This document shows positions 1 to 7,969 of a stretch of 38,612 bases of DNA, piece by piece. How positions within the stretch are numbered: position 1 is the stretch's first letter; every line of letters begins with the position of its first letter. Made by a program: the position numbers and the translations under genes. Below the pieces are notes generated by a model. It was not told where the DNA came from and searched no databases. It saw only the letters and a list, made by a program, of their open reading frames with translations. The DNA comes from an uncultured Lachnospiraceae bacterium (lineage in GTDB: Bacteria > Bacillota > Clostridia > Lachnospirales > Lachnospiraceae). Where the stretch lies: NCBI GenBank assembly GCA_905235415.1, contig CAJOKX010000007.1:1-38612 (forward strand), in the 5' to 3' direction.

Positions 1-43
1 TGCAGCCATTCCCAGCTCCTATAGAAGCGTGGTCGCTTCCATG
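1..43. repeat. Direct terminal repeat, left copy
   Basis: These 43 bases recur exactly at the right end (38570-38612). The core holds a small hairpin (GAAGCG, loop TGGT, CGCTTC), and the wider segment 1-49 begins TGCAGCCAT and ends ATGGCTGCA, so the whole can fold back. It may be part of an interspersed palindromic element or a circular-assembly overlap; the sequence alone does not decide. Confidence 0.9.
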
Positions 44-80
44 GCTGCAGCAACTCGCAAAGCTTAGTCGGCTGCCTATG

Positions 81-104
81 GTTTTCAGTTGTGCCCACAA
101 AACT
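81..104 (-). repeat. Inverted arm, left (GTGGGCACA motif)
   Basis: Read on the minus strand this is AGTTTTGTGGGCACAACTGAAAAC with two single-base differences from the right-hand arm at 38515-38536 on the plus strand. The arms flank the 43-bp terminal repeat at each end, so joining the two ends would give one long imperfect palindrome of about 130 bases, as in MITE-like elements. No coding sequence is seen in 1-165. Confidence 0.7.
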
Positions 105-165
105 CCATGCAGAAGGCCGGAGGCTGGCCTGTGTAACAGATGGTGCCGGCGCACCGGCCCCTTTC

Positions 166-951
166 TTATACGATACAGTGCCTCGGGCAGTTGTCCCTGC
201 ACGTTCCGCAGTCATTGCACAGATCATAGTTGATGACCGGGAAACCGCCGGCCAGCTCAATCGCCTTCGACGGGCAGCTCCTTGCGCATTTTCCGCAGGA
301 AATACATCCGACCTTGCAGTTGTCCATGACGATCTTTCCCCGCAGGGGATTGACGCATCCGATATGGGAAGCCCTGTAGTAGGGAACCTCGATGATCAGG
401 CCCTTGGGACATGTCTTCATGCACTTGCGGCAGTCGAGGCACTTCTCCTCATCCACCACCGCGACGCCTCTCTGGATGTAGATCGCTCCGTACTCGCAGC
501 CTGCCACACAGTCTCCGCACCCGACGCAGCCAAACGAACATGACTTGGGGCCGCCCTCCGGGGCGAGCGCCACGGCAGCGCAGGTCTTCGGCCCGGTGTA
601 CGTATAGCTGTCAAAGGTACTGTTGCAGTCCCCCGAACAGCGCACAAACGCGACGTTCCTTACAACACGTTCGCTCTTTCCGCCTATGATCCAGCGGATC
701 TGGTTGGCCACTTCCTCCTGTCCGACCACGCAGGCATTCGCCTTCGCATCCCCTCTTACAAGCGCAGCAGCCAGCGCAGCGCAGCCTGAATAGCCGCAGC
801 CGCCGCAGTTGGCGCCCGGAAGGACCTCCATGATATCCAGCTCTTTCTGGTTCACTTTCACGGCGAACACCTTGCTGGCAAATCCGAGGAACAGGCCCAC
901 AACCAGGCCGACTCCTCCGATCATCAGCGCGGCAAACAACACATCTGTCAT
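166..951 (-). CDS. rnfB: RnfB, iron-sulfur subunit of the Rnf complex
   Basis: This is the electron-entry subunit of the Rnf ferredoxin:NAD+ oxidoreductase; it takes electrons from reduced ferredoxin at the cytoplasmic membrane face. The 261-residue protein has an N-terminal membrane helix (about 4-26) and a four-Cys 4Fe-4S domain (C49, C52, C57, C74). Four ferredoxin-type Cys clusters follow, at about 138-152, 171-181, 212-226 and 245-255, the last three being clean CxxCxxCxxxC motifs. Proteobacterial RsxB has fewer; extra clusters are usual in clostridial RnfB. It is the last gene of rnfCDGEAB, 12 bases after rnfA. No convincing terminator with a U-run follows it. Confidence 0.97.
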   Translation of the reverse strand: MTDVLFAALMIGGVGLVVGLFLGFASKVFAVKVNQKELDIMEVLPGANCGGCGYSGCAALAAALVRGDAKANACVVGQEEVANQIRWIIGGKSERVVRNVAFVRCSGDCNSTFDSYTYTGPKTCAAVALAPEGGPKSCSFGCVGCGDCVAGCEYGAIYIQRGVAVVDEEKCLDCRKCMKTCPKGLIIEVPYYRASHIGCVNPLRGKIVMDNCKVGCISCGKCARSCPSKAIELAGGFPVINYDLCNDCGTCRDNCPRHCIV

Positions 952-963
952 ATCTGATCTCCC

Positions 964-1548
964 TTAAAATTTGATTCCCGCAAACCCGAAGAACGCGATG
1001 CTCATCAGGGCAGCTGTCACCAGAACGATCGGAAAGCCCTGGAACGGACGGGGGATATCATTATCGGTAATCTTCTCCCTGAGAAATGAGAGAAGCACAA
1101 TGGCCAGCCAATACCCCAGCGCAGTCGCAAAACCGTAGATGGTCCCGACCACGATGCTGTAGTCCTTCTGCACATTCAGAAGCGCAACGCCCAGCACCGC
1201 GCAGTTGGTCGTAATCAGCGGCAGATAGATTCCAAGCGCCTCATACAAAGGCGTCATGAACTTCTTCAGGAACATTTCCACAAACTGCACCAGCGCCGCT
1301 ACGATCGCGATGAACACGATGGTGCGCAGGTACTCGAGGTGGAACGGAACCAGAAGGAACCGGTACAGAACGCCGCAGACAAATGAAGCCAATGTCAGGA
1401 CGAAGGTCAGCGCCGCGCCCATGCCGGCGGCGGTATCCGTCTTCTGCGACACGCCCAGGAAGGAACAGATCCCAAGGAACTGGCTCAGGACCACGTTATT
1501 GGCAAGGATCGTCGTGATAACGAGTGTAATGATCCCGGCTGCTGACAT
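964..1548 (-). CDS. rnfA: RnfA, membrane subunit of the Rnf complex
   Basis: RnfA is an integral membrane subunit (194 residues, about six helices) that pairs with RnfE in an inverted-topology dimer. In this family the two proteins share an intramembrane iron-sulfur cluster, and the candidate ligands here are C28 (FLGICSFLG) and C116 (TTNCAVLG). The start ATG overlaps the rnfE stop (TAATG), so the two are probably translationally coupled. Length and motifs are standard. Confidence 0.97.
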   Translation of the reverse strand: MSAAGIITLVITTILANNVVLSQFLGICSFLGVSQKTDTAAGMGAALTFVLTLASFVCGVLYRFLLVPFHLEYLRTIVFIAIVAALVQFVEMFLKKFMTPLYEALGIYLPLITTNCAVLGVALLNVQKDYSIVVGTIYGFATALGYWLAIVLLSFLREKITDNDIPRPFQGFPIVLVTAALMSIAFFGFAGIKF

Positions 1549-2372
1549 TACGCATCCCCTCCCTTCTCATCTGTGCTGCGGGCAGTGCCTGCAGGTACGA
1601 CATAATCCACGGGTTTGCCGGAGCAGTTCAGAATGCGCGGGCAGCTGCGGCAGTCTGCGCATACAAACTTCCCGGTCGGATCCCAGCTGTCATCTCTTCT
1701 TGCAGCCCCGATCTGGAAGCGGTTCATAATCGCGACAAACATCGCCAGCACCAGGAACGCGCCGGGCGCCAGGACGAAGATATTCACCGGTTCATAGGCG
1801 GCCGGCATCACCTGCAGACCCGCCCAGGTCCCGCATCCGATCAGCTCTCTGACAGAAGCAATCAGGATCAGCGCCACGGTAAAGCCGAGACCCATCCCGA
1901 TCCCGTCGAAGAACGACTCAGCCGGACGGTGCTTGCCGGCATACGCCTCCGCACGTCCCATGATGATACAGTTCACCACGATCAGCGGGATGTACACGCC
2001 CAGGGAACTGTACATGGACGGTGTGAAGCCCTCCATCAGGAAATCGACGATCGTCACAAACGACGCGATGATGACGATATAGCAGGGCATACGCATCCGC
2101 TGCGGAATGACCTTCCGAAGGACGGAGATAAACAGGTTCGAGAGCGCCAGAATCGCCGTCGTGGACAGCCCCATGCCGACCGCATTGATGACAGAGGTCG
2201 TCGTCGCCAGCGTCGGGCACATGCCCAGCACCAGCATAAAAACAGGGTTCTCAAAATAGATTCCGTTGATGATCCGCTCGCCGGGTGAATTCTTCTTCAG
2301 ACGAACATACCGGCTCAGCGAGAACCGTCTGCGCTTTTTGTACATCCGCAGTCCGGGATTTTTCTCCCTCAT
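1548..2372 (-). CDS. rnfE: RnfE, membrane subunit with extra Cys tail
   Basis: RnfE is the membrane partner of RnfA. The family cysteines are C52 (GMCPTLA) and C134 (VNCIIMG). The 274-residue protein is longer than usual at both ends. A basic N-terminal extension of about 34 residues precedes the ENPVF start of the family core, and the ATG chosen has an AGGAGGG site seven bases upstream, so the extension is probably real. The C-terminal tail carries four cysteines (C238, C241, C244, C250; spacing CxxCxxCx5C) that could bind a metal or Fe-S cluster; that role is inferred. The gene starts one base after the rnfG stop. Confidence 0.96.
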   Translation of the reverse strand: MREKNPGLRMYKKRRRFSLSRYVRLKKNSPGERIINGIYFENPVFMLVLGMCPTLATTTSVINAVGMGLSTTAILALSNLFISVLRKVIPQRMRMPCYIVIIASFVTIVDFLMEGFTPSMYSSLGVYIPLIVVNCIIMGRAEAYAGKHRPAESFFDGIGMGLGFTVALILIASVRELIGCGTWAGLQVMPAAYEPVNIFVLAPGAFLVLAMFVAIMNRFQIGAARRDDSWDPTGKFVCADCRSCPRILNCSGKPVDYVVPAGTARSTDEKGGDA

Positions 2373-2373
2373 C

Positions 2374-3129
2374 TTATCCCTCCTGTCCTTCCTTCGCGTC
2401 CGGAGCGCCGCCGCTCTGAAGGGCGGCGTTCACCGCTTCCAGAGCCGCACAGACATCCTTCGTGACTGCGTTGGTTGTCACCGTGCAGCCGCTGATGACG
2501 TCAATCTCATTGTCCGCGGGATTCCCGCTCTTGGTGTAGGCAAACGTCTCACCCTCACGGATCATTTTGCCCGGGAACTGTTCCAGGAAACTGGTGTCCT
2601 TGGCACGCATGCCCATACCGGCAGTCTCGCTGAGCGCAAGGAATGAGATCCCCCGGATCGTCAGCGTCCCTTCTTCGTCGGCGGACACGCCGCACATCAG
2701 TTCCACGTCGCCGCCGTATCCTTCGGAATTCGTGCATGTCACCACATAACCGATCACGCCGCCCTGTGCATCCAGCGCCTGGTCGATCTGCTCCACTGCA
2801 GTTCCCGTGAGGCCTTTCTCTTCAAGCCTTGCGCCGACCTCTTTCATCAGGGCCGCCCCGTCAGATTCTTCCGCATCCGCGGCGCCTGCAAGCGCTGCAA
2901 ATGAATCTGCTTCCTGCATGACCGTTCTCTGCGCCTCTTCCTTTGCCGCCGCCTGTGCGCGCGCAACCGGCGCTCTTGTCACCGTATACGCCGCGCCCAG
3001 CAGAGCGCCTGCTGCCAGAGTGATCACGACCAGGATGCTGATGTCATGCACGAGGCTGTCGGTTTTCTTTCCGGCGTGCACAGCGTCTTTTTTATTTTCC
3101 ATCTCCTGATTCTGCGCATTCTCACTCAT
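2374..3129 (-). CDS. rnfG: RnfG, flavoprotein subunit of the Rnf complex
   Basis: RnfG has one N-terminal membrane helix (about 30-50) and an extracytoplasmic domain carrying covalent FMN. The flavinylation motif, normally SGAT, reads SGCTVTT at 213-219, so the likely FMN-bearing threonine is T216, with Cys replacing the usual Ala before it. Flavin attachment needs an ApbE flavin transferase, which is not in this window. The 251-residue length is slightly above that of short homologues because of a charged N-terminus and an Ala/Glu-rich linker. Its ATG overlaps the rnfD stop by four bases (ATGA). Confidence 0.96.
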   Translation of the reverse strand: MSENAQNQEMENKKDAVHAGKKTDSLVHDISILVVITLAAGALLGAAYTVTRAPVARAQAAAKEEAQRTVMQEADSFAALAGAADAEESDGAALMKEVGARLEEKGLTGTAVEQIDQALDAQGGVIGYVVTCTNSEGYGGDVELMCGVSADEEGTLTIRGISFLALSETAGMGMRAKDTSFLEQFPGKMIREGETFAYTKSGNPADNEIDVISGCTVTTNAVTKDVCAALEAVNAALQSGGAPDAKEGQEG

Positions 3130-4190
3130 ACCGGCTTCTCCTTCCTGTCAGCCGCCTTCAGCCGTTTGGCTTCCTTCTCCTTCTCGCGCATCAGCCGTTT
3201 GGCTTCCCGGCTCTGCCCGGCAACGCCTGCCGCGACCGGCCTGGTATAGCGTTCAATGATCGGCACCAGCAGGTTGCAGAACAGGATCGCGTAGGAAACC
3301 CCTTCCGCGCCCGTTCCGACCATGCGGAAGACCCAGGTCAGGATTCCCAGCAGCACTCCGTATACAATCTGGCCCATTGCCGTGATCGGGCTGGTCACAT
3401 AGTCCGTCGCCATAAACCATGCACCGAGCATCAGTCCGCCCGCGCACAGCTGCTGCAGTGTATAGACAGCCGGGGAGGGATATCCGCGAAGAAGCGCGGT
3501 TATCAGTGTCAGAAGTGCGAAGGTCCCAAGGTATGCGCCCGGGATGCGCAGACGTATGATCTTCATTGCGACCAGGAACAGTCCGCCCGCCAGAAGAGCC
3601 AGCGCGCTGGTCTCGCCGATGCAGCCTGCCGTGTTGCCGAAAAACAGGCTGCGCAGGTCAAACAGCTGCCCGGTCTTGAGATACGCCAGCGGCGTCGCTC
3701 CGGACAGCGCATCCGTCGTTGCAGGCACCTGCGTTACGATCCCGATCATGCCGGTTCCGGTTGTGAAGTTCGCCATCTTTCCCGCAAAGGAGATCAGCAG
3801 GAAACATCTGGCGCCCAGCGCAGGATTCATAAAGTTCTGGCCGATGCCGCCGTACAGCTGCTTGATCACAACGATTGCAAAGACAGATCCGACACACGGG
3901 ATCCACCAGTCAATCGCGGGCGGCATGTTCATGCCGATCAGGAGGCCCGTAACCAGTGCGGAACCATCCTTGACCGTAACCGGCTTATGGAGCAGTTTTT
4001 CATAGATATATTCCGTTCCGACAGATGACGCCGCGGACAGCACCAGGACCACCAGTGCATGCTCGCCAAAGAACAGCACCCCGGCTACGCAGGAGGGCAT
4101 CAGCGCCAATGCAACCATGAACATGATTGCGGAGGTTGAAATCGTGCTCCGCGTATGCGGCGAAGACGATACCTGAAATCTCTGGTTCAT
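3126..4190 (-). CDS. rnfD: RnfD, membrane flavoprotein subunit
   Basis: RnfD is a polytopic membrane subunit carrying covalent FMN, part of the ion-translocating core. The flavinylation motif SGAT is at 163-166 (T166), and the conserved ATDYVTSPIT segment is at 261-270. The protein is 354 residues with a Lys/Glu-rich cytoplasmic tail from about 327. An AAGGAG site lies just upstream of the ATG, and the gene follows rnfC by 17 bases. Confidence 0.97.
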   Translation of the reverse strand: MNQRFQVSSSPHTRSTISTSAIMFMVALALMPSCVAGVLFFGEHALVVLVLSAASSVGTEYIYEKLLHKPVTVKDGSALVTGLLIGMNMPPAIDWWIPCVGSVFAIVVIKQLYGGIGQNFMNPALGARCFLLISFAGKMANFTTGTGMIGIVTQVPATTDALSGATPLAYLKTGQLFDLRSLFFGNTAGCIGETSALALLAGGLFLVAMKIIRLRIPGAYLGTFALLTLITALLRGYPSPAVYTLQQLCAGGLMLGAWFMATDYVTSPITAMGQIVYGVLLGILTWVFRMVGTGAEGVSYAILFCNLLVPIIERYTRPVAAGVAGQSREAKRLMREKEKEAKRLKAADRKEKPV

Positions 4191-4207
4191 TCATGCTCCT
4201 TCCTTGA

Positions 4208-5650
4208 TTATTTCCGTGCGTTCCGCTTCCTGTCCAGTACCGTCTGCCGTCCCTGGAAGATCAGGGCCGCCAGCGGGCGCTTGGCAGGACAGCTCCATGA
4301 GCAGGAACCGCAGTTCACGCATTCCATACCGTAGTTGTCAGTAAACTCGTCGAGCCGGTTCGTGCGGGCCATCTCTGCCAGATGGCTCGGGACCAGATGT
4401 GCCGGACATGCGTCCACGCACCGCCCGCAGTTAATGCAGGGCGTCTCCTGTATTCTCGAGACAAGGTCGTGGGTAAAGGCCGTCAGCGCGCTCGACGTCT
4501 TGGTGACGACGCCTTCAATACTGCCCTGTGCAAAGCCCATCATCGGGCCGCCGGAGATCAGCTTCTCCGGGATCTGCCTGAAGCCGCCCGCTCCCTGGAT
4601 GACGTCGCTGTAGTACATCCCCGTGGGAACCAGGAAGTTGCCCGGCGATGCCGCGGCGTCCCCGGATACGGTCATGATCCGCATGAAATCAGGCTTTCCG
4701 AGATAGACGGCCTCGAAAACGGCGTATGCGGTACTGACGTTGACAACGATGCAGCCCGCGTCTGCCGGAAGCATCTTGGAGTTGACGTCCCTGCGCGTAA
4801 TCGCCTTGATCAGACTCCGCTCGGCTCCCTCCGGATACTTGGTTCTGCACGGCGCGACAAAGATCGTCTCTTCCGTCCGCAGCGCCTCCTGCAGAGTCTC
4901 GATCGCCCGGGGTTTATTATCCTCGATGCAGAAGACGCCCTGCACATGCCCGAACAGCTTGAGGATCGCCTTGAGTCCCGCGATCAGTTCGCCGGGGCGG
5001 TCGCACAGAAGCCTGTAGTCACAGGTGACATAAGGTTCGCACTCGGACCCGTTGATCAGGATGTAGTCGATCTTGTCCGGGTCGGAGGGCGCATACTTTA
5101 CATGCGCGGGGAATCCGGCGCCGCCCATTCCAACGACGCCTGCCTCCCGGATCCGGGAGAGCACCTGCTCGCCGCTGAGCTTAGAGAGCACCTCGTCCGG
5201 GCGGACCAGGTCCAGCACTTCCCCGGCGCTGCGGGGAGACACGTTCTGGATCGCCTCCCACCCCGTTCCATGCGGGGTATCATAGGCTTCGATGTACTTC
5301 TCCATGCCCGGCAGCGGATCATAGGAAACATGCTCATAGAGTCCGTCATTTTCCACAATGACCGCGTCGACCAGGTCGCCTTTGGCGCTGCGCCTCTTCT
5401 CGATCCCTTTGACCGTTCCCGATACAGAGGAAAATACGCGCGCTGAAACAAACCCGCCTGCCTCTGCAAGAAGCTGTCCCGCCAGGACATGATCTCCTTT
5501 TTTCACCGAAGGCACGGCAGGCGCCCCGATGTGCTGGGAAACTAAAAAGGCGAGTTCACGCCCCGGTTCCAGGGTCTTGAGCGGGAGTTCTGCTGTCAGC
5601 TCTTTCCCCTCGTACGGATGAACGCCGCCTCTGAAAGTAAATTTTTTCAA
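4208..5650 (-). CDS. rnfC: RnfC, NADH-site subunit of the Rnf complex
   Basis: RnfC is the peripheral subunit that reduces NAD+. The start chosen is TTG at 5650, giving MKKFTFRGGVHPYEG, the usual family N-terminus, with a GAGGA site seven bases upstream; an in-frame ATG farther upstream would add 22 atypical residues. The 480-residue protein has a GVVGMGGAGFPAHVK nucleotide/FMN-binding loop near 170-185, an SLBB-like region, and two 4Fe-4S motifs (C405, C408, C411, C415 and C444, C447, C450, C454). It is the first gene of the rnf operon. Confidence 0.96.
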   Translation of the reverse strand: MKKFTFRGGVHPYEGKELTAELPLKTLEPGRELAFLVSQHIGAPAVPSVKKGDHVLAGQLLAEAGGFVSARVFSSVSGTVKGIEKRRSAKGDLVDAVIVENDGLYEHVSYDPLPGMEKYIEAYDTPHGTGWEAIQNVSPRSAGEVLDLVRPDEVLSKLSGEQVLSRIREAGVVGMGGAGFPAHVKYAPSDPDKIDYILINGSECEPYVTCDYRLLCDRPGELIAGLKAILKLFGHVQGVFCIEDNKPRAIETLQEALRTEETIFVAPCRTKYPEGAERSLIKAITRRDVNSKMLPADAGCIVVNVSTAYAVFEAVYLGKPDFMRIMTVSGDAAASPGNFLVPTGMYYSDVIQGAGGFRQIPEKLISGGPMMGFAQGSIEGVVTKTSSALTAFTHDLVSRIQETPCINCGRCVDACPAHLVPSHLAEMARTNRLDEFTDNYGMECVNCGSCSWSCPAKRPLAALIFQGRQTVLDRKRNARK

Positions 5651-5687
5651 TTTATTTTCCTCTTTGCTATTTTTTATAGTTGTTATA

Positions 5688-5696
5688 AGTATAGCA
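5688..5696 (-). promoter_or_regulatory. Candidate extended -10 promoter for rnf operon
   Basis: On the minus strand the AT-rich leader before rnfC contains TGCTATACT, an extended -10 element, 38 bases upstream of the TTG start. No good -35 box lies at the expected distance, so the call is tentative. Confidence 0.4.
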
Positions 5697-5793
5697 ATAA
5701 TACTCTTCGATGACATCCAAAAAATTACACAAAAAAATCCTGTTTTAGCGCCGTTTCATGGGCAAGAGTCGCCTTCCGGGCCCTCCGGAAGGC

Positions 5794-5830
5794 AAAAAAA
5801 GACACCTCCGGGCGGCCGCCCGGCGGTGTC
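5794..5830 (-). terminator. Rho-independent terminator of the V-ATPase operon
   Basis: On the minus strand a GC-rich stem (GACACC/GGTGTC outside, CCGGGCGG/CCGCCCGG inside) is followed at once by seven Us. It lies about 45 bases after the ntpD stop and separates the ATPase operon from rnf. A second stem at 5771-5793 (GCCTTCCGG/CCGGAAGGC) has no U-run of its own. Confidence 0.9.
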
Positions 5831-5874
5831 TTAGCTCTTCAACTCAGCTTCGCTCTAAGCATGTAATCCCGCAA

Positions 5875-6567
5875 TTAAGTCTGCGCTTCCAGCTCCCTGG
5901 CGCGCTCTTCCTCCTTCTCGGAATAATGGTGCGCATCCTCCAGCATCATATCCTTGACCTTCATCAGCCGGATCTGGCTGGAGCGCTCGCTCTCATCCAG
6001 CTTCATGGCAATGAACTTGATGTCGGCCTCAAGCTGCGGGATCATGACGTGCTCCAGTGCGTTGACGCGCCTCCTGGTCTTCTCGATCTCCGCCGCCATC
6101 AGCTGGCAGCTCTTCTCTGTCTCGGCCAGCCGGAGCATCTTCGGAAAGATGTCTGAGAGCTGCTGCACCGCGTCGTCCAGATCCGCAGAAGTGAACGCAT
6201 AGCCGTAAGAGAACATATCTGCGGCGTCGCTCGTCCTGGTCTCGAAGCTGTATTCCGGCACGTTGACACTCATGATGTTCTTATAGGAAACGTCCAGAGA
6301 AACCCTCTGCTTGGGTGCCATGAAGGCAACCCGCACAGACTCGTCGGACATAGAGCTTCTGGCCAGAGCAAATCCCCGGTTCGCGTCTTCGATCCCTTTT
6401 TCGACCTGCTCTCTGAGTTCTTTATTTTCCCGGACCATGATGAGAAACTGTCTCATCAGCTCATCGCGCTTGTCCTTGAGCAGCTTGTGGCCCTTGCGGG
6501 CTGTCACCAGCTTCTTCTTGAGGCGCGTGAGCTCCATTCTGGTCGGTATTACGGTTGAACCAGCCAA
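5875..6567 (-). CDS. ntpD: V-type ATPase subunit D (central stalk)
   Basis: Subunit D forms the rotor axle that turns inside the A3B3 head. The start chosen is TTG at 6567, giving a 230-residue protein with the family opening (VIPTRMELTRLKKKL) and a GGGAGGTGG site in front. The first ATG would lie inside ntpB and add 17 atypical residues. The protein is mostly long helices, as expected for the axle coiled coil. It is the last gene of the operon, 16 bases after ntpB. Confidence 0.96.
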   Translation of the reverse strand: MAGSTVIPTRMELTRLKKKLVTARKGHKLLKDKRDELMRQFLIMVRENKELREQVEKGIEDANRGFALARSSMSDESVRVAFMAPKQRVSLDVSYKNIMSVNVPEYSFETRTSDAADMFSYGYAFTSADLDDAVQQLSDIFPKMLRLAETEKSCQLMAAEIEKTRRRVNALEHVMIPQLEADIKFIAMKLDESERSSQIRLMKVKDMMLEDAHHYSEKEEERARELEAQT

Positions 6568-6583
6568 AGTTCCACCTCCCTGC

Positions 6584-7957
6584 TCACTTCTTGTCGTAGT
6601 ACTCATCAAGGAATTCATCCTTGATACGCTTCAGCTCGCCTCTCGGAAGGATCCTCAGAAGGTCCCACCCGATATCCAGCGTCTCCTCGATGGACCGGTC
6701 TGTCCGGTATCCCTGGTTGACATACTTCTCTTCAAATTCATCCGCGAACTTCGCGTACAGCTTATCGACGTCGGTCAGCGCTGCCTCGCCGAGGATGACC
6801 ATCAGTTCCTTCGCGTCCTTGCCGCGCGCATACGCCGCAAAGAGCTGGTTCATGGTGTTGGCGTGGTCGGCCCTGGTCTTTCCTTCGCCGATACCCTTAT
6901 CCTTCAGTCTGGACAGAGACGGAAGAACGTCGATCGGGGGCTCGATGCCCTTGCGGTAGAGATCACGGCTCAGGATGATCTGGCCCTCAGTGATGTATCC
7001 GGTCAGGTCCGGGATCGGATGGGTCTTGTCATCCTCAGGCATGGTCAGGATCGGGATCATCGTGATCGATCCGTTTCTGCCTCTCTGGCGTCCTGCTCTT
7101 TCATACAGGGAAGCCAGGTCCGTATACATGTATCCCGGATATCCGCGGCGTCCCGGAACCTCCTTGCGGGCTGCGGAGATCTCACGCAGCGCGTCCGCAT
7201 AGTTCGTGATGTCGGTCATGATGACCAGGACATGCATGCCCTTTTCAAATGCGAGATATTCCGCGGCGGTCAGCGCCATACGCGGAGTCGCGATACGCTC
7301 GACGGCCGGGTCGTTCGCCAGATTCATGAACAGGACCGCCCTGTCGATAGCGCCCGTCTCGCGGAAGGATTCGATAAAGTAGTTGGATTCCTCGAATGTG
7401 ATGCCCATCGCCGCGAAGACAACCGCGAACGGTTCATCCGTTCCGATAACCTTCGCCTGCCTTGCGATCTGCGCCGCAAGGTTTGCGTGCGGAAGACCGG
7501 ACGCCGAGAAGATCGGCAGCTTCTGTCCTCTGACCAGCGTGTTCAGTCCGTCGATCGCGGATACGCCCGTCTGGATGAACTCCTCCGGATACGCGCGGGC
7601 TGCCGGATTCATCGGCAGGCCGTTGACATCGCGCCGCTCTTCGGGCAGGATCTCCGGACCGTTGTCGATCGGACGGCCGAGTCCGTCGAAGACTCTCGAC
7701 AGCATGTCTTCCGATACGCCAAGTTCCAGGGAGCGTCCGAGGAAACGGACCTTGGAGGACTCCACGTTGATGCCGGTCGAGCTCTCAAACAGCTGCACAA
7801 GCGCATTTCCGCCGTTGATTTCCAGAACACGGCAGCGTCTCTTTTCCCCGCTCGCCAGTTCGATCTCGCCCAGTTCATCGTATGCAACGCCTTCTACGCC
7901 GCGCACCATCATCAGAGGGCCGGCAATTTCCTGAATGGTTCTGTATTCTTTTGCCAT
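6584..7957 (-). CDS. ntpB: V-type ATPase subunit B (regulatory)
   Basis: This is the non-catalytic nucleotide-site subunit that alternates with A in the A3B3 head. The 457-residue protein starts [15 protein letters not shown] and contains [17 protein letters not shown] where A subunits have a P-loop, the normal state for B. Signatures of the ATPase alpha/beta family are present ([20 protein letters not shown], then [18 protein letters not shown]). It lies 12 bases after ntpA with a GGGGGC site. Confidence 0.98.
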   Translation of the reverse strand: MAKEYRTIQEIAGPLMMVRGVEGVAYDELGEIELASGEKRRCRVLEINGGNALVQLFESSTGINVESSKVRFLGRSLELGVSEDMLSRVFDGLGRPIDNGPEILPEERRDVNGLPMNPAARAYPEEFIQTGVSAIDGLNTLVRGQKLPIFSASGLPHANLAAQIARQAKVIGTDEPFAVVFAAMGITFEESNYFIESFRETGAIDRAVLFMNLANDPAVERIATPRMALTAAEYLAFEKGMHVLVIMTDITNYADALREISAARKEVPGRRGYPGYMYTDLASLYERAGRQRGRNGSITMIPILTMPEDDKTHPIPDLTGYITEGQIILSRDLYRKGIEPPIDVLPSLSRLKDKGIGEGKTRADHANTMNQLFAAYARGKDAKELMVILGEAALTDVDKLYAKFADEFEEKYVNQGYRTDRSIEETLDIGWDLLRILPRGELKRIKDEFLDEYYDKK

Positions 7958-7969
7958 CGGTATGCCCCC

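Noticed and set aside
4382..5446. Long plus-strand open frames antisense to rnfC, trp genes, NlpC/P60 and V-ATPase genes
   Set aside because: High-GC third-position shadow frames; Arg/His/Asp-rich composition, no family match, no ribosome site.
5708..5716. Upstream ATG start of rnfC giving 502 residues
   Set aside because: It adds a non-family N-terminus and runs through the likely promoter; the TTG at 5650 has a good ribosome site and the normal family start.
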